DNA of 64,000 bases from Sphingomonadales bacterium (GCA_025352685.1 JANXSN010000061.1:1-64000), one strand, 5' to 3'; counted from the stretch's first letter, positions 28,301-37,032 are shown. The notes: generated by a model from the sequence alone, not told the origin. Made by a program: numbers and translations.

Positions 28301-29256
28301 TGCGGTCACTCAAATGGGCACTGGGCGTCGTACTGATCGCGGTCTTCGGATTGATCACCCTCTATTGGACCCCCGACACCGACAAGGCCTCGATGCGCGC
28401 AAAATACGGATCGCGTGCCTCGCAATATATTGATCTGGGTGGTGGCCTGACCGTGCATCTGCGCGACGAGGGCCCCCGCGACGCCCCGGTTATCGTCTTG
28501 CTTCACGGGTCAAACAGTTCTTTGCAGACTTGGGATTCGTGGACATCAGCCCTGAATGGGCGCTTTCGCATCATTCGCTTCGACGAGCCAGGCCACGGCT
28601 TGACCGGCGATTACCCGGCCCGCGACTATTCGCGCGCCGCTTTTGCCGACATCGTCAGCCGAGTGACAACCAGGCTGGGCGTCGCCCGATTTGTTCTCAT
28701 CGGCAACTCGATGGGCGGCGGCGTGGCATGGGCCTATGCTCACAACCATCCAGAACGGCTGACGGGGTTAGTCCTCGTCGATGCGGCGGGCGAACCAAAA
28801 CCCACGAACTCTTCCCCTCCGCTGGGCTTCCGCCTCGCGCGTACGCCCGTCGTCCGCGACCTGATGACGTACGTAACCCCGCGTTGGCTAATCGCTGACG
28901 GACTGCGCCAATCGGTTTCAAACCAGCATGTCGTCACACCAGAACTGATAGACCGATATTGGGAACTGCTGCGCTATCCTGGCAACCGGCCGGCAACGAT
29001 CGACCGGTTCGCCACACCGCGCGAGGAATCCCTGCTCGGGCCGCTACCCCGCCCCATTCCGACACTGATCATGTGGGGCGCTGAGGATAAACTCATCCCG
29101 GTCACGTCGGCAGCGTGGTTCAAGGGCAAGGTGCCGGATGCCGAGGTCGTCATCTACCCCAAGGTCGGTCACCTAATGATGGAAGAAATACCGAGCCGGA
29201 GTGTCGGCGATTTGGCGATTTGGTTGGAAAAGCTTGTTCCGGCAAAAACTCGTTAG
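28300..29256 (+). CDS. Alpha/beta hydrolase, membrane-anchored
   Basis: A 318-residue alpha/beta hydrolase. A membrane segment (about 5-24) is followed by the oxyanion LLHGSNSS, the nucleophile motif GNSMGG, an Asp in WGAEDKLIP and a His in PKVGHLMMEE. The start overlaps the slipin stop (TGATG), so the two proteins are probably made together. Substrate unknown; resembles esterase/epoxide hydrolase-like enzymes. Confidence 0.88.
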   Translation: MRSLKWALGVVLIAVFGLITLYWTPDTDKASMRAKYGSRASQYIDLGGGLTVHLRDEGPRDAPVIVLLHGSNSSLQTWDSWTSALNGRFRIIRFDEPGHGLTGDYPARDYSRAAFADIVSRVTTRLGVARFVLIGNSMGGGVAWAYAHNHPERLTGLVLVDAAGEPKPTNSSPPLGFRLARTPVVRDLMTYVTPRWLIADGLRQSVSNQHVVTPELIDRYWELLRYPGNRPATIDRFATPREESLLGPLPRPIPTLIMWGAEDKLIPVTSAAWFKGKVPDAEVVIYPKVGHLMMEEIPSRSVGDLAIWLEKLVPAKTR

Positions 29257-29263
29257 CCAACCC

Positions 29264-29908
29264 TCAACCTGCCCCGAACAACACCGGCTCTTCCCCCGGT
29301 TTCCAGGGCGGCACGCGCAACATGGCAGCCTGGAACAATGACGAGGCGAGCCATTCTGCCAGCCAGACATGCACATAAGCCAACGCCTGGGAATCAAACC
29401 ATGGGAGATCGGTTTGGGCGAACTGGCGGACGAATGGCATGATCGCAACGTCGGTCAGACCGGGTGCCGGGCCGCCTAGCGAGGGCTTGGAGGCGAGGCG
29501 CGCATCAAGGCTCTGCACATAGATCATAGCCGCGGCGCGGTGCAGGCTCGCGTCCGACGCACGGCGTCCGCAATATTTGTAGCGATCGAGATGATCCTTG
29601 AATGCGCCATCATTGACGGCAATGCAGTCCGCATCCTTGGTATCGAGCCAACGGCCCGGATCTTGCCGCTCGAGCGCCCAGTGCATGATGTCGAGACTTT
29701 CGTCGATTACACGTCCATCGGGCAGAACCAGAATTGGCACCGTTGCCTTGGCAGAAGCCGCAATCATCTCGGGCGGCTTGGCAGACAATTTCACTTCGCG
29801 AAGCTCGCACACCGTTCCACTGCGCAACAGCGCAAGCCGCGCGCGCATCGCATAGGGGCAACGACGGAAGCTGTAGAGGATTGGTCGTGCCGTCCGTCTA
29901 TTTGTCAT
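29264..29908 (-). CDS. Glutathione S-transferase family protein
   Basis: A 214-residue GST with RCPYAMRARLALL near residue 17, in which Cys replaces the catalytic Ser/Tyr (CPYAMRAR), the cis-Pro KATVPILVLPDG, and the DESLDIMHWAL glutathione-binding segment. The CPYAMRAR form is similar to glutaredoxin-like or Omega/Xi-type GSTs, which perform thiol transfer. The ATG at 29908 overlaps the trhO end by 11 bp. Confidence 0.85.
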   Translation of the reverse strand: MTNRRTARPILYSFRRCPYAMRARLALLRSGTVCELREVKLSAKPPEMIAASAKATVPILVLPDGRVIDESLDIMHWALERQDPGRWLDTKDADCIAVNDGAFKDHLDRYKYCGRRASDASLHRAAAMIYVQSLDARLASKPSLGGPAPGLTDVAIMPFVRQFAQTDLPWFDSQALAYVHVWLAEWLASSLFQAAMLRVPPWKPGEEPVLFGAG

Positions 29909-30857
29909 GGCGGGCAGGCCAAACTGCGCCGACATGTACCGCGCCGCGTTCCTCGGCGAGTCGTTCCTGCCGATGACGTTCGGCATAGCCGGCACGCTGC
30001 GCGTCGGTCCGCTCATCATGGCAAGCGCCACACCTGATTCCCGCAACGTAGTATGGCGACAATAATTCGTCGGCACTGACCGGCCGGCGGCAGGCATGGC
30101 ACACCTCGTAGGTGCCTGGCGTCAGGCCGTGTCCGACTGTAACCCGCTGGTCGAACACAAAACACTCCCCCTCCCAGAGACTAGCGTCTGCCGGAATTGT
30201 TTCGAGATATTTCAGGATGCCGCCCTGCAGATAATAGACCTCGTCCAGACCCTCGCTTTTGAGAAACGCGGCCGACTTCTCGCAGCGGATGCCGCCGGTA
30301 CAAAACATCGCGATCTTGGGCGGCGCCCCCTCACCCAACAGCCGCGACCGTTGGTTACGGAACCAGTCGGGGAAGTCCCGAAAAGTCTTAGTTTTGGGAT
30401 CAACGGCGCCTGCAAACGTCCCTACTGCAACTTCGTAGTCGTTGCGCGTGTCGATGACGATCGTGCCTGGCTCTGCGATCAGAGCGCTCCAATCCACAGC
30501 AGCGACAAAATGGCCCGCCTGGCTGAGCGGACTTAGATCAGGCTGTCCCATAGTGACAATCTCGGACTTAACCCGGACTTTCATCCGGTAGAATGGCATC
30601 GCGCCAGCCCGCGACAACTTGACCTCAAGCTTGCCGCAGCCCGGCAAATCACGAATGGCCGCCAAGACCGCGTCGATGGCCGCATTTGATCCCGCAATCG
30701 TACCGTTTATCCCTTCTGCGGCCAGCAGCAAAGTGCCCTTTACGCCCCACTCGTTACACAGGCTCGCCAGCGCTTGCCGAATGCTCTCGCAATCGCGAAA
30801 GTCAGTGAACGTGTAGAGCGCGGCAACACAGATTGGCCGGTCCTGTTCGGTCAACAA
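29898..30857 (-). CDS. trhO: tRNA uridine(34) hydroxylase TrhO (rhodanese-related)
   Basis: TrhO (YceA) converts U34 of some tRNAs to 5-hydroxyuridine, using oxygen. The N-terminal acylphosphatase-like domain (with GTLLLAAEGINGTIAG) is followed by a rhodanese domain carrying the active-site loop FCTGGIRCEKSA and a C-terminal CxxC-containing tail (CHACRRP, CGACHDE). An upstream GTG at 30947 is possible, but the TTG at 30857, preceded by AAGGA, fits the family N-terminus better; a TTG three bases further is equally plausible. About 319 residues. It overlaps the GST gene. Confidence 0.88.
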   Translation of the reverse strand: MLTEQDRPICVAALYTFTDFRDCESIRQALASLCNEWGVKGTLLLAAEGINGTIAGSNAAIDAVLAAIRDLPGCGKLEVKLSRAGAMPFYRMKVRVKSEIVTMGQPDLSPLSQAGHFVAAVDWSALIAEPGTIVIDTRNDYEVAVGTFAGAVDPKTKTFRDFPDWFRNQRSRLLGEGAPPKIAMFCTGGIRCEKSAAFLKSEGLDEVYYLQGGILKYLETIPADASLWEGECFVFDQRVTVGHGLTPGTYEVCHACRRPVSADELLSPYYVAGIRCGACHDERTDAQRAGYAERHRQERLAEERGAVHVGAVWPARHDK

Positions 30858-31077
30858 GATATCCGTTCCTTGGTTTGCACGTTTGTCGATCCCGTAACAC
30901 TTGCAAGCTGGCTGCTCCAGTTTTTCGCTCGAGCTCCCGGACGCCACGCGCTCGGGTCGCTGGACCGTGGGTCGCCGAACGTTTGCGCCTGTTCGGATGA
31001 GGCTCGGGCCAAGCCGAAGGGCAGGAAAGAAGTATCACCCCTATTCATACGTCGTCGCACAGGCTAGCCACCGCTTC

Positions 31078-31818
31078 ATGGCGACGATCGCGGTTTATTC
31101 GCTGAAAGGGGGCGTTGGAAAGACGACGCTGGCAGTGAATCTTGCCTGGTCTGCAGCGGTCCAGTCCTCGAGGCGAACCTTGCTCTGGGACTTGGATCCG
31201 CAAGCTGCGTCGAGTTGGCTCCTCGATACCGGCGCAAAGGCAAAGGATGCAGCCCAGACGGTTTTCGCGCGCGACGTTTCGCCATCCAAACTGATCGTGC
31301 CGACTGCCACGTCCGGCCTCGACCTGTTGCGCGCCGATACATCACTCCGCGGTCTCGACCAGTTTTTCTTCGAACTTGGCAAGCGCAAGCGCCTGGCCAA
31401 GCTCCTTGGCGACCTTGATACGACATATGACCGAATCGTGCTCGACTGCCCTCCGGGCCTGACGGAAACCAGCGAACAAGTGATGCGCGCTGCCGACCTG
31501 ATCCTCGTCCCTGTCATCCCTTCTCCCTTGTCGCGCCGTGCGCTCGACGAAGTCATCGCTTATCTTGCTCGCGAGCATGGCAAGCACGCGCCTGTGCTTC
31601 CCGTCTACTCGATGGTCGACCGCCGACGCCTTCTCCACCGCCAGGCGATTGAGCGCGACGCCGCGTGGCCGGTGATCCCGATGGCCAGCGCCGTTGAACA
31701 AATGTCAGTGCGGCGCGCGCCGGTCGGGTCCTTTGCAGCGAATTCCCCTGCGGGCAACGCGTTCTCGAACCTGTGGACCGGGGTCGAACGCAAACTCTTG
31801 CGCGTGCGGGAAAAATGA
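31078..31818 (+). CDS. Orphan ParA-family ATPase
   Basis: A 246-residue ParA/MinD-type ATPase. The deviant Walker A KGGVGKTT is at residues 10-17, Walker A' DLDPQ follows in LLWDLDPQAASS, and Walker B is IVLDCPPG. It lacks the N-terminal HTH of chromosome-partitioning ParA and no parB is adjacent, so it is an orphan that may position another cargo. The ATG at 31078 starts directly at the conserved MATIAVYS. The stop overlaps the aat start (ATGA). Confidence 0.88.
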   Translation: MATIAVYSLKGGVGKTTLAVNLAWSAAVQSSRRTLLWDLDPQAASSWLLDTGAKAKDAAQTVFARDVSPSKLIVPTATSGLDLLRADTSLRGLDQFFFELGKRKRLAKLLGDLDTTYDRIVLDCPPGLTETSEQVMRAADLILVPVIPSPLSRRALDEVIAYLAREHGKHAPVLPVYSMVDRRRLLHRQAIERDAAWPVIPMASAVEQMSVRRAPVGSFAANSPAGNAFSNLWTGVERKLLRVREK

Positions 31819-32567
31819 GTGGTCGCATTGCGCAAGGGGCATTGGCGCTTGATCCCGATCTACTGTTGCGGGCCTACACGGTCGGCGTCTTCCCTATGGC
31901 CGACAGCCGCGACGCAAAGTCAGTTTATTGGGTCGAACCGAAGACCCGGGCGATCCTGCCGCTCGATCGCTTTCACCTGTCGAAATCGCTCAAGAAAACG
32001 TTGCTTTCAGGCTGCTATGAAACAACAGCAAATCGCGATTTTGCCGGGGTGGTTCGGCTCTGCGCGGAGTCGGCCGCTAATCGCCCTGACACCTGGATCA
32101 ACACGCAAATCGAAGGCGCGGTGCAGACACTTCACGCGCACGGCTACGCGCATTCGATCGAGACATGGCGGGACGGCGAACTGGTTGGAGGGCTGTACGG
32201 CATTTCGCTGGGTGGAGCATTTTTTGGCGAATCAATGGTCAGCCGGGCAACCGACGCGTCCAAAGTCGCACTCGCGCATCTGGTAGCGCGATTGCGAGTG
32301 GGGAGGTTCACGCTGCTCGACTGCCAATTCATGACCGATCACCTTGCTTCGCTCGGTGCCGTGGAGATCAGCGGCGCAGCCTATATGGCATTGCTGGACG
32401 CCGCAGTCGGGGCTGCCGGTATGTCGGGAGCATTGCCTTTGGCATCTGGCAATTTCGGCGCGTTCGACGGCTTGCCCGACGCGCTGCCGGCATCGCCCGT
32501 CAGCGTTACGGTGTCTGGCCCGACCTCTGCGTGGCGCATCGTGCAGGCCTTGGTCCAGACATCATAA
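31815..32567 (+). CDS. aat: Leucyl/phenylalanyl-tRNA-protein transferase
   Basis: Attaches Leu or Phe to proteins with N-terminal Lys or Arg, marking them for ClpAP (N-degron pathway). The 250-residue protein has LLLRAYTVGVFPMADS, WVEPKTRAILPLD, WINTQIEGAV and the long core ETWRDGELVGGLYGISLGG followed by GESMVS; LLDCQFMTDHLASLGA ends the catalytic domain. The normal C-terminus (ALVQTS) is present. Its last 187 bp overlap, in the opposite direction, the 3' end of the DUF2155 gene. Confidence 0.95.
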   Translation: MSGRIAQGALALDPDLLLRAYTVGVFPMADSRDAKSVYWVEPKTRAILPLDRFHLSKSLKKTLLSGCYETTANRDFAGVVRLCAESAANRPDTWINTQIEGAVQTLHAHGYAHSIETWRDGELVGGLYGISLGGAFFGESMVSRATDASKVALAHLVARLRVGRFTLLDCQFMTDHLASLGAVEISGAAYMALLDAAVGAAGMSGALPLASGNFGAFDGLPDALPASPVSVTVSGPTSAWRIVQALVQTS

Positions 32568-33019
32568 ACGGGATGCTGCACGACGTTGAGCGACGGCGAT
32601 TCTTTGAAGATCCAGCCTGAGAAAACCTTCCGCCAATTGGCGCCGGTGGCATTCTTGACGATGACCTGAACAAACGCGCCGGTCAGCTGGTCAGCCTCCC
32701 AGTCGGCCGTCGTTTCACAGGCCTTGAGCCGGACGACGAGATCGCCAATCCGAACTGCCTGCCCCGGTCTCATGCGAAGATCACGGGACAAGCCATTGCG
32801 CTTGTTTAGAATACCGAGCGTGGCAATCCGCTCTGCCATCGGTGTATCGCCGGTCTGCGGCTTGGCCAGTTGCTCGACCGAACGGCTGGTCTGTGACACG
32901 GCGGTGGGCATAGCTGGGTCCGTAGCATTGGTCCCGGACGTCAAATTGCCCACCATCGGGGCCGCTACCGCGACCCCGACAGCGGCTAACAAGACGCCGA
33001 TTACCGCCGTTCGCTTCAT
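32381..33019 (-). CDS. DUF2155 domain protein, exported
   Basis: A 212-residue protein with an N-terminal signal (AAVGVAVAAP, about 20 residues), a linker and a DUF2155 core (about 62-161) containing LRMRPGQAVRIGDLVVRLKACE and the FSGWIFKESPSLNVVQHPVYDVW signature. A low-complexity Ala/Pro/Ser tail (about 162-212) forms the part that overlaps aat on the opposite strand. DUF2155 genes commonly lie next to aat and the NDUFA12-like gene in alphaproteobacteria; function not established. The ATG overlaps the upstream gene's stop (ATGA). Confidence 0.85.
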   Translation of the reverse strand: MKRTAVIGVLLAAVGVAVAAPMVGNLTSGTNATDPAMPTAVSQTSRSVEQLAKPQTGDTPMAERIATLGILNKRNGLSRDLRMRPGQAVRIGDLVVRLKACETTADWEADQLTGAFVQVIVKNATGANWRKVFSGWIFKESPSLNVVQHPVYDVWTKACTMRHAEVGPDTVTLTGDAGSASGKPSNAPKLPDAKGNAPDIPAAPTAASSNAI

Positions 33020-33411
33020 CGCGCGTCCGGCGTCCAGGCCTCGTAATCGCCTGTCGCGGGCGCGCGTTTCCCACCCAATTCCATCGCACCGGCCGGCCGA
33101 TAGGCCGACGCTGTGCCGGTAAGATTGGGTTTGGGTTCCTTTTCCCAGCGCCGCGGCGGTGGCAGGCTTGCGTCGGGCAGATCGTTGACCTGATGATGCA
33201 GCCAGCCATGCCATTCTGGCGGCACACGGCTCGCGTCGTTTGCACCCTCGTAGCGCACAAAGCGGCGACGGCGGCCATCGGGTAGCGGCTTTCCCTCGAA
33301 ATACACGCCGCCGAACGCGTCCTCACCGACGCGCCTGGTACCCATCAGGCTCAGCGACGTGCCGATCGTCGCGCCGTCCCACCATGTGAAGATCTTGCCG
33401 AAAATGCCCAT
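33016..33411 (-). CDS. NDUFA12-family NADH:ubiquinone oxidoreductase accessory subunit
   Basis: A 131-residue homologue of the mitochondrial complex I subunit NDUFA12 (B17.2), found in alphaproteobacteria. It begins MGIFGKIFTWWDGATIGT and contains GEDAFGGVYFEGK, RRRFVRYEG and the PPEWHGWLHH motif that marks this family. The C-terminal LPPPRRWEKEPKPNLTGT matches as well. Translationally coupled to DUF2155 by ATGA. The main nuo operon is not in the window. Confidence 0.92.
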   Translation of the reverse strand: MGIFGKIFTWWDGATIGTSLSLMGTRRVGEDAFGGVYFEGKPLPDGRRRRFVRYEGANDASRVPPEWHGWLHHQVNDLPDASLPPPRRWEKEPKPNLTGTASAYRPAGAMELGGKRAPATGDYEAWTPDAR

Positions 33412-33463
33412 GGGCCGTCGCTTAAGGTGCGCACGGCCCCGGTGCAATGCTCAACGCTACCCT

Positions 33464-33922
33464 TTAGTGGGCCCAAATTACACGGTCGTCGTTCGAGATG
33501 CCCAGTTGCGCCGCCCGACCTCCGGCGATTTCAAGCACTGCTGCGACCGGTTCACCCGAGCCAATCGGTTCCAGCGACTGCGGCGTTGCGCGCGCCGCGA
33601 TCCGCGCGATCGTCCCGTCGAGACGAACGAAAATAATGTCGAGCGGGATCAGCGTATTCTTCATCCAGAAGCTGGCGTAACGAGCGGGCACCATCGGAAA
33701 GATCATGCCGCGGTCAGGTGACAAATGCGTCCGGAACATCAAGCCGCGCTCCTGTTGCGCCTCCGTCCGGGCGACTTCGACAGTAAAGGCGTGCTTACGC
33801 GTTACCGTAGCGATGGTCAGGGGGACAACGTGCGCATCGAGCTTCGTCGACGGTGCCCTGGCCGCACTTGCACAACCAGTACCTGCCACGGCAAGAGCTG
33901 CTGCCACCAGAATCGTACGCAT
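33464..33922 (-). CDS. DUF192 family exported protein
   Basis: A 152-residue protein with a signal sequence (about 1-20). The DUF192 domain follows: VEVARTEAQQERGLMFRTHL, MIFPM, FWMKNTLIPLDIIFV and the IARIAARATP segment. Known relatives are small beta-barrel proteins without assigned activity. A Cys lies after AGTG but the -3 residue is not typical of a lipobox, so cleavage by signal peptidase I is as likely. The ATG overlaps the cold-shock gene stop (TAATG). Confidence 0.88.
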   Translation of the reverse strand: MRTILVAAALAVAGTGCASAARAPSTKLDAHVVPLTIATVTRKHAFTVEVARTEAQQERGLMFRTHLSPDRGMIFPMVPARYASFWMKNTLIPLDIIFVRLDGTIARIAARATPQSLEPIGSGEPVAAVLEIAGGRAAQLGISNDDRVIWAH

Positions 33923-34503
33923 TACTCCGTCTCCACTTCAACTGTCAGGGACCCCTTTTCACCCTGCGCAATGCGAACGCGCAAGGGCTGGTCTGGAGAA
34001 ACATCGCTCAGCCCAGCACGGCGAAGCGTTTCCATGTGAATAAAAATATCCTCGTCGTCGCCTGGTCTCACGACAAAGCCGTAGCCTTTTAAACGGTTAA
34101 ACCACTTAACGACGACCATCTCGGCTGGCCCGGCGTCGACAAGCAAGGCGCGCGGATCCGCACGCGAACGGCGTTCGGCAGCGCGCACATCGGCATCGGG
34201 ACCGGTCGCCGTGGTCAGGTCGATCGCGACGACTTCACAAGCTTGCCACCCTCGATCCGTATTGACGGCATCAAGCACGACCTGCGTTCCATCGGGCAAC
34301 GTGCGACGACCGTGGGTGCGCAACAACGAAAAGTGAACAAGGACATCGCCGATTTCGGTGACCGCAAAGCCAAAACCCCGCGTGGAATCGAACCATTTCA
34401 TCGGACCAGCGCAACGCACGGCATCGACATCGCCGCGGGCGACATGCGCGGTGTTGGAAAGACCAACCGGATCGGATGCAACCATTGTCATCGGAACATG
34501 CAA
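33922..34503 (-). CDS. Protein with two cold-shock domains
   Basis: A 193-residue protein with two CSDs: the first at about 33-95 (PMKWFDSTRGFGFAV, DVLVHFSLL) and the second at about 127-192 (VVVKWFNRLKGYGFVV, EDIFIHMETLRRAG). The RNP-1 and RNP-2 like motifs are present in both. Double-CSD proteins are typical of alphaproteobacteria and bind RNA or single-stranded DNA. A charged linker joins the domains. A second ATG five codons in (34491) is an alternative start. Confidence 0.9.
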   Translation of the reverse strand: MHVPMTMVASDPVGLSNTAHVARGDVDAVRCAGPMKWFDSTRGFGFAVTEIGDVLVHFSLLRTHGRRTLPDGTQVVLDAVNTDRGWQACEVVAIDLTTATGPDADVRAAERRSRADPRALLVDAGPAEMVVVKWFNRLKGYGFVVRPGDDEDIFIHMETLRRAGLSDVSPDQPLRVRIAQGEKGSLTVEVETE

Positions 34504-34569
34504 TCCCCCTTCGTACGCTTAGCATATCGAGGCATGATTGGTAACATTCTACGATGTAAAACACTGCGC

Positions 34570-35106
34570 TTAGTCACATTTGGTATTTTTTGCCCCATTT
34601 TGGGGCAATGTCGTTACAAAATGTCGAGCTAGATCAGAGTGATGTCCTGCACGTACCATGGCTGCAAACTGGCGTTGGCGTTGGGCGGGATCGGCAACAC
34701 CGTCCCCATATTGGCCGAATCGGCGTCGGCGCGCGAAGACTTCGGCTGCCGCGAAAGCTTCATCCTTATCGGGCGCGAAGCCATCTGCGATTTCGCGTGA
34801 AATCCCCGCTGCATGCAGAGCTTGCTTGACACGGACCTGGCCGTAACCGCGCCGGGCGAGCGAGGAAGCCCGGGTTTGGGCAAAACCGCGATCATCAACA
34901 TACCCTGCAGTGGCACAGCGTGCCACAATGACGTCGATTGGAGGGCTGCCCTCGTCGGTCCACCCTCGCTCGGCAATCTTGCGTCTGAGATAATTCGCAA
35001 GCTTTTTCTCTGTCGTGGCGAACCGGGCGAGATAGTGAACGGCAAGAGCGTCAAGGCTCGCCCCGTCAAGAGGTTTTACTCGAGAAGCGGATGATGAACG
35101 AGCCAC
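34570..35106 (-). CDS. recX: RecX-family regulatory protein
   Basis: A 178-residue RecX-type protein, expected to inhibit RecA filament growth. The three-helix repeats are visible: ALAVHYLARFATTEKKLANYL, RKIAERG, VIVARCATAGYVDDRGFAQT and SLARRGYGQVRVKQAL. The start is a GTG at 35106. recA is not nearby. The gene diverges from the fatty acyl-AMP ligase gene. Its 3' end contains a short inverted repeat (34590-34608) lying inside the coding sequence. Confidence 0.8.
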   Translation of the reverse strand: MARSSSASRVKPLDGASLDALAVHYLARFATTEKKLANYLRRKIAERGWTDEGSPPIDVIVARCATAGYVDDRGFAQTRASSLARRGYGQVRVKQALHAAGISREIADGFAPDKDEAFAAAEVFARRRRFGQYGDGVADPAQRQRQFAAMVRAGHHSDLARHFVTTLPQNGAKNTKCD

Positions 35107-35137
35107 AGCGCCGTTTTTGTGCCACAGTCGAACCGGA

Positions 35138-36946
35138 ATGAGAATACTTCGTTATACGTGCCCAACCTCAGTCGCAGCCGGAGCCAAAAGATTGCACGAC
35201 ATTGCTGATGTTACGACGCGTATTTCCTTGGCGCCGACGCCGAGCGACGGCGGGCGTCCGCGTCGTTTTTCGGATTTTGAAACGCTCAGCGCAGCGCTTG
35301 ATTATGCGGCCGAAGGTGCTTGCGGTCTGAATTTCCATGATGCTCGCGGCACCCTTGCTCGCGCCTACCCCTACCGTGAATTGCGTGACGATGCGCGTTC
35401 GATGTCAGCGCGCCTGGTGGGCTACGGGATCGTGGCCGGTGACCGTGTCGCTTTGATCGCGGAGACCGGACCCGATTTCGCCGCGCTTTTTTTCGGCTGC
35501 GTACTCATGGGAGCGTGGCCGGTTCCGCTGCCGTTACCCACTTCGTTCGGCGGACGCGATGCTTTTGTCGACCAGTTGGCGCTGCAGATGAAAAGCGCCG
35601 AACCCGTCATCCTGCTGCACCCGGCAGAGCTGGGAAACATGGCGAGCGATGCGGCCAAAGCGGCTGGATTGATTGCCCTAGACTGGGAATCGTTTGCGCA
35701 ACGCCCCTCCGGCCGCGTTGCAACGCATCCCGCACAACCCGGTGACATCGCGTACTTGCAATACTCGAGCGGATCGACCCGTTTTCCCCACGGTGTAGTA
35801 ATCACCCATGGACAGCTGCTCAACAATCTCGCGGCGCATTCGCACGGGATGGAGGTTAGGCCCGGCGATCGCTGCGTATCGTGGCTCCCGTGGTATCACG
35901 ATATGGGCCTCGTTGGGTGCCTGCTTTCGCCGGTCGCCAATCAGGTATCTGCAGATTATCTCAAGACAGAAGATTTCGCGCGGCGTCCGCTCGCGTGGCT
36001 CGACTTGGTCAGCCGGAACCCTGGCACGACACTCAGCTATTCGCCGACGTTTGGCTATGACATTTGCGCGCGTCGGATCTCTTCGCAGTCGCAGCCCGCC
36101 GACCGTTTCGACCTGTCGCGCTGGCGTGTCGCGGGTAATGGCGCGGACATGATCCGCCCTGACGTCATGCAGGCATTCGTCGATGCCTTTGCCCCCGCTG
36201 GGTTCAAGGCAAGCGCTTTCCTGCCAAGCTACGGTTTGGCCGAAGCGACGTTGGCTGTTTCGATTATGCCGCCTGGTGAGGGGATCGTTGTCGAACTCGT
36301 CGAGGAGACCGACCTGTCGGGCGTCCCCGAAGACGGCAAGCGGCCGCAAAGATACCGCGCGATCGTCAATTGCGGTAAACCGGCGCGCGATATGCGTATC
36401 GAAATCCGTGAAGAGGACGCAACGCTGCTCCCGGAACGCGCGATCGGCAAGATCTGGTGCTCGGGGCCTTCAATCATGACGGGCTATTATCGCGACGAAG
36501 TCTCGACGGCGGCATGCATGAAAGACGGTTGGCTCGATACCGGCGACATGGGTTATTTGTCCGACGGGTATATCTATGTCGTGGGTCGCGCCAAGGACAT
36601 GATTATCGTCAATGGCAAAAACCATTGGCCGCAGGATATCGAATGGGCAGTAGAACAGCTGCCAGGGTTTAAGCCGGGCGACATAGCCGCCTTCGCCATC
36701 ACCACCCCAGGCGGAGAGGAAACGCCTGCGGTTCTCGTCCAGTGCCGGACCACCGACGATACTGAACGGACCAAGTTGCGTGACGCGATCCGCGAAAAGG
36801 TACGGGGCATCACCGGCATGAACTGCGTCGTTGAACTGGTGCCGCCCCGTACCCTGCCACGGACAAGTTCGGGCAAGCTGAGCCGTGCCAAGGCGCGCAA
36901 TCTGTATCTTTCAGGCAAAATCCAGCCGTACGCCCTCGCCGCCTAA
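35138..36946 (+). CDS. Stand-alone fatty acyl-AMP ligase (FAAL)
   Basis: A roughly 602-residue adenylating enzyme that activates fatty acids to acyl-AMP for transfer to an acyl carrier protein. The A3 motif is LQYSSGSTRFPHGVVITH, followed by the FAAL-typical SWLPWYHDMGLVG, a long insertion-containing middle, PSYGLAEATLAV, GWLDTGDMGYL and a C-terminal TLPRTSSGKLSRAKAR. These features point to FAAL rather than acyl-CoA ligase. Carrier proteins, polyketide synthases and sphingolipid genes are absent around it, so the acceptor is unknown. Starts at 35117 (TTG) or further in are possible. Confidence 0.88.
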   Translation: MRILRYTCPTSVAAGAKRLHDIADVTTRISLAPTPSDGGRPRRFSDFETLSAALDYAAEGACGLNFHDARGTLARAYPYRELRDDARSMSARLVGYGIVAGDRVALIAETGPDFAALFFGCVLMGAWPVPLPLPTSFGGRDAFVDQLALQMKSAEPVILLHPAELGNMASDAAKAAGLIALDWESFAQRPSGRVATHPAQPGDIAYLQYSSGSTRFPHGVVITHGQLLNNLAAHSHGMEVRPGDRCVSWLPWYHDMGLVGCLLSPVANQVSADYLKTEDFARRPLAWLDLVSRNPGTTLSYSPTFGYDICARRISSQSQPADRFDLSRWRVAGNGADMIRPDVMQAFVDAFAPAGFKASAFLPSYGLAEATLAVSIMPPGEGIVVELVEETDLSGVPEDGKRPQRYRAIVNCGKPARDMRIEIREEDATLLPERAIGKIWCSGPSIMTGYYRDEVSTAACMKDGWLDTGDMGYLSDGYIYVVGRAKDMIIVNGKNHWPQDIEWAVEQLPGFKPGDIAAFAITTPGGEETPAVLVQCRTTDDTERTKLRDAIREKVRGITGMNCVVELVPPRTLPRTSSGKLSRAKARNLYLSGKIQPYALAA

Positions 36947-37032
36947 AAAACGGGTAGGAAATGCGACGAATGGAGCGTTTTGCGACCCTCACAGTTACCG
37001 AAAGCTAACTGATTTGCGGGTAACGGTTTGCG

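Noticed and set aside
27290-28309. A 339-codon minus-strand frame opposite the slipin gene
   Set aside because: Shadow: runs across the slipin gene and its upstream spacer, and lacks any recognisable domain.
34590-34608. TTGCCCC/GGGGCAA hairpin next to a T-run near the recX end
   Set aside because: The T-run precedes the stem on the plus strand and an A-run follows it on the minus strand, so it is not a terminator in either direction; it is also inside recX.
36033-36048. Second TGGCACG-like sequence as a sigma-54 promoter
   Set aside because: Lies inside the fatty acyl-AMP ligase coding region and the -12 part (GC at fixed spacing) does not match.
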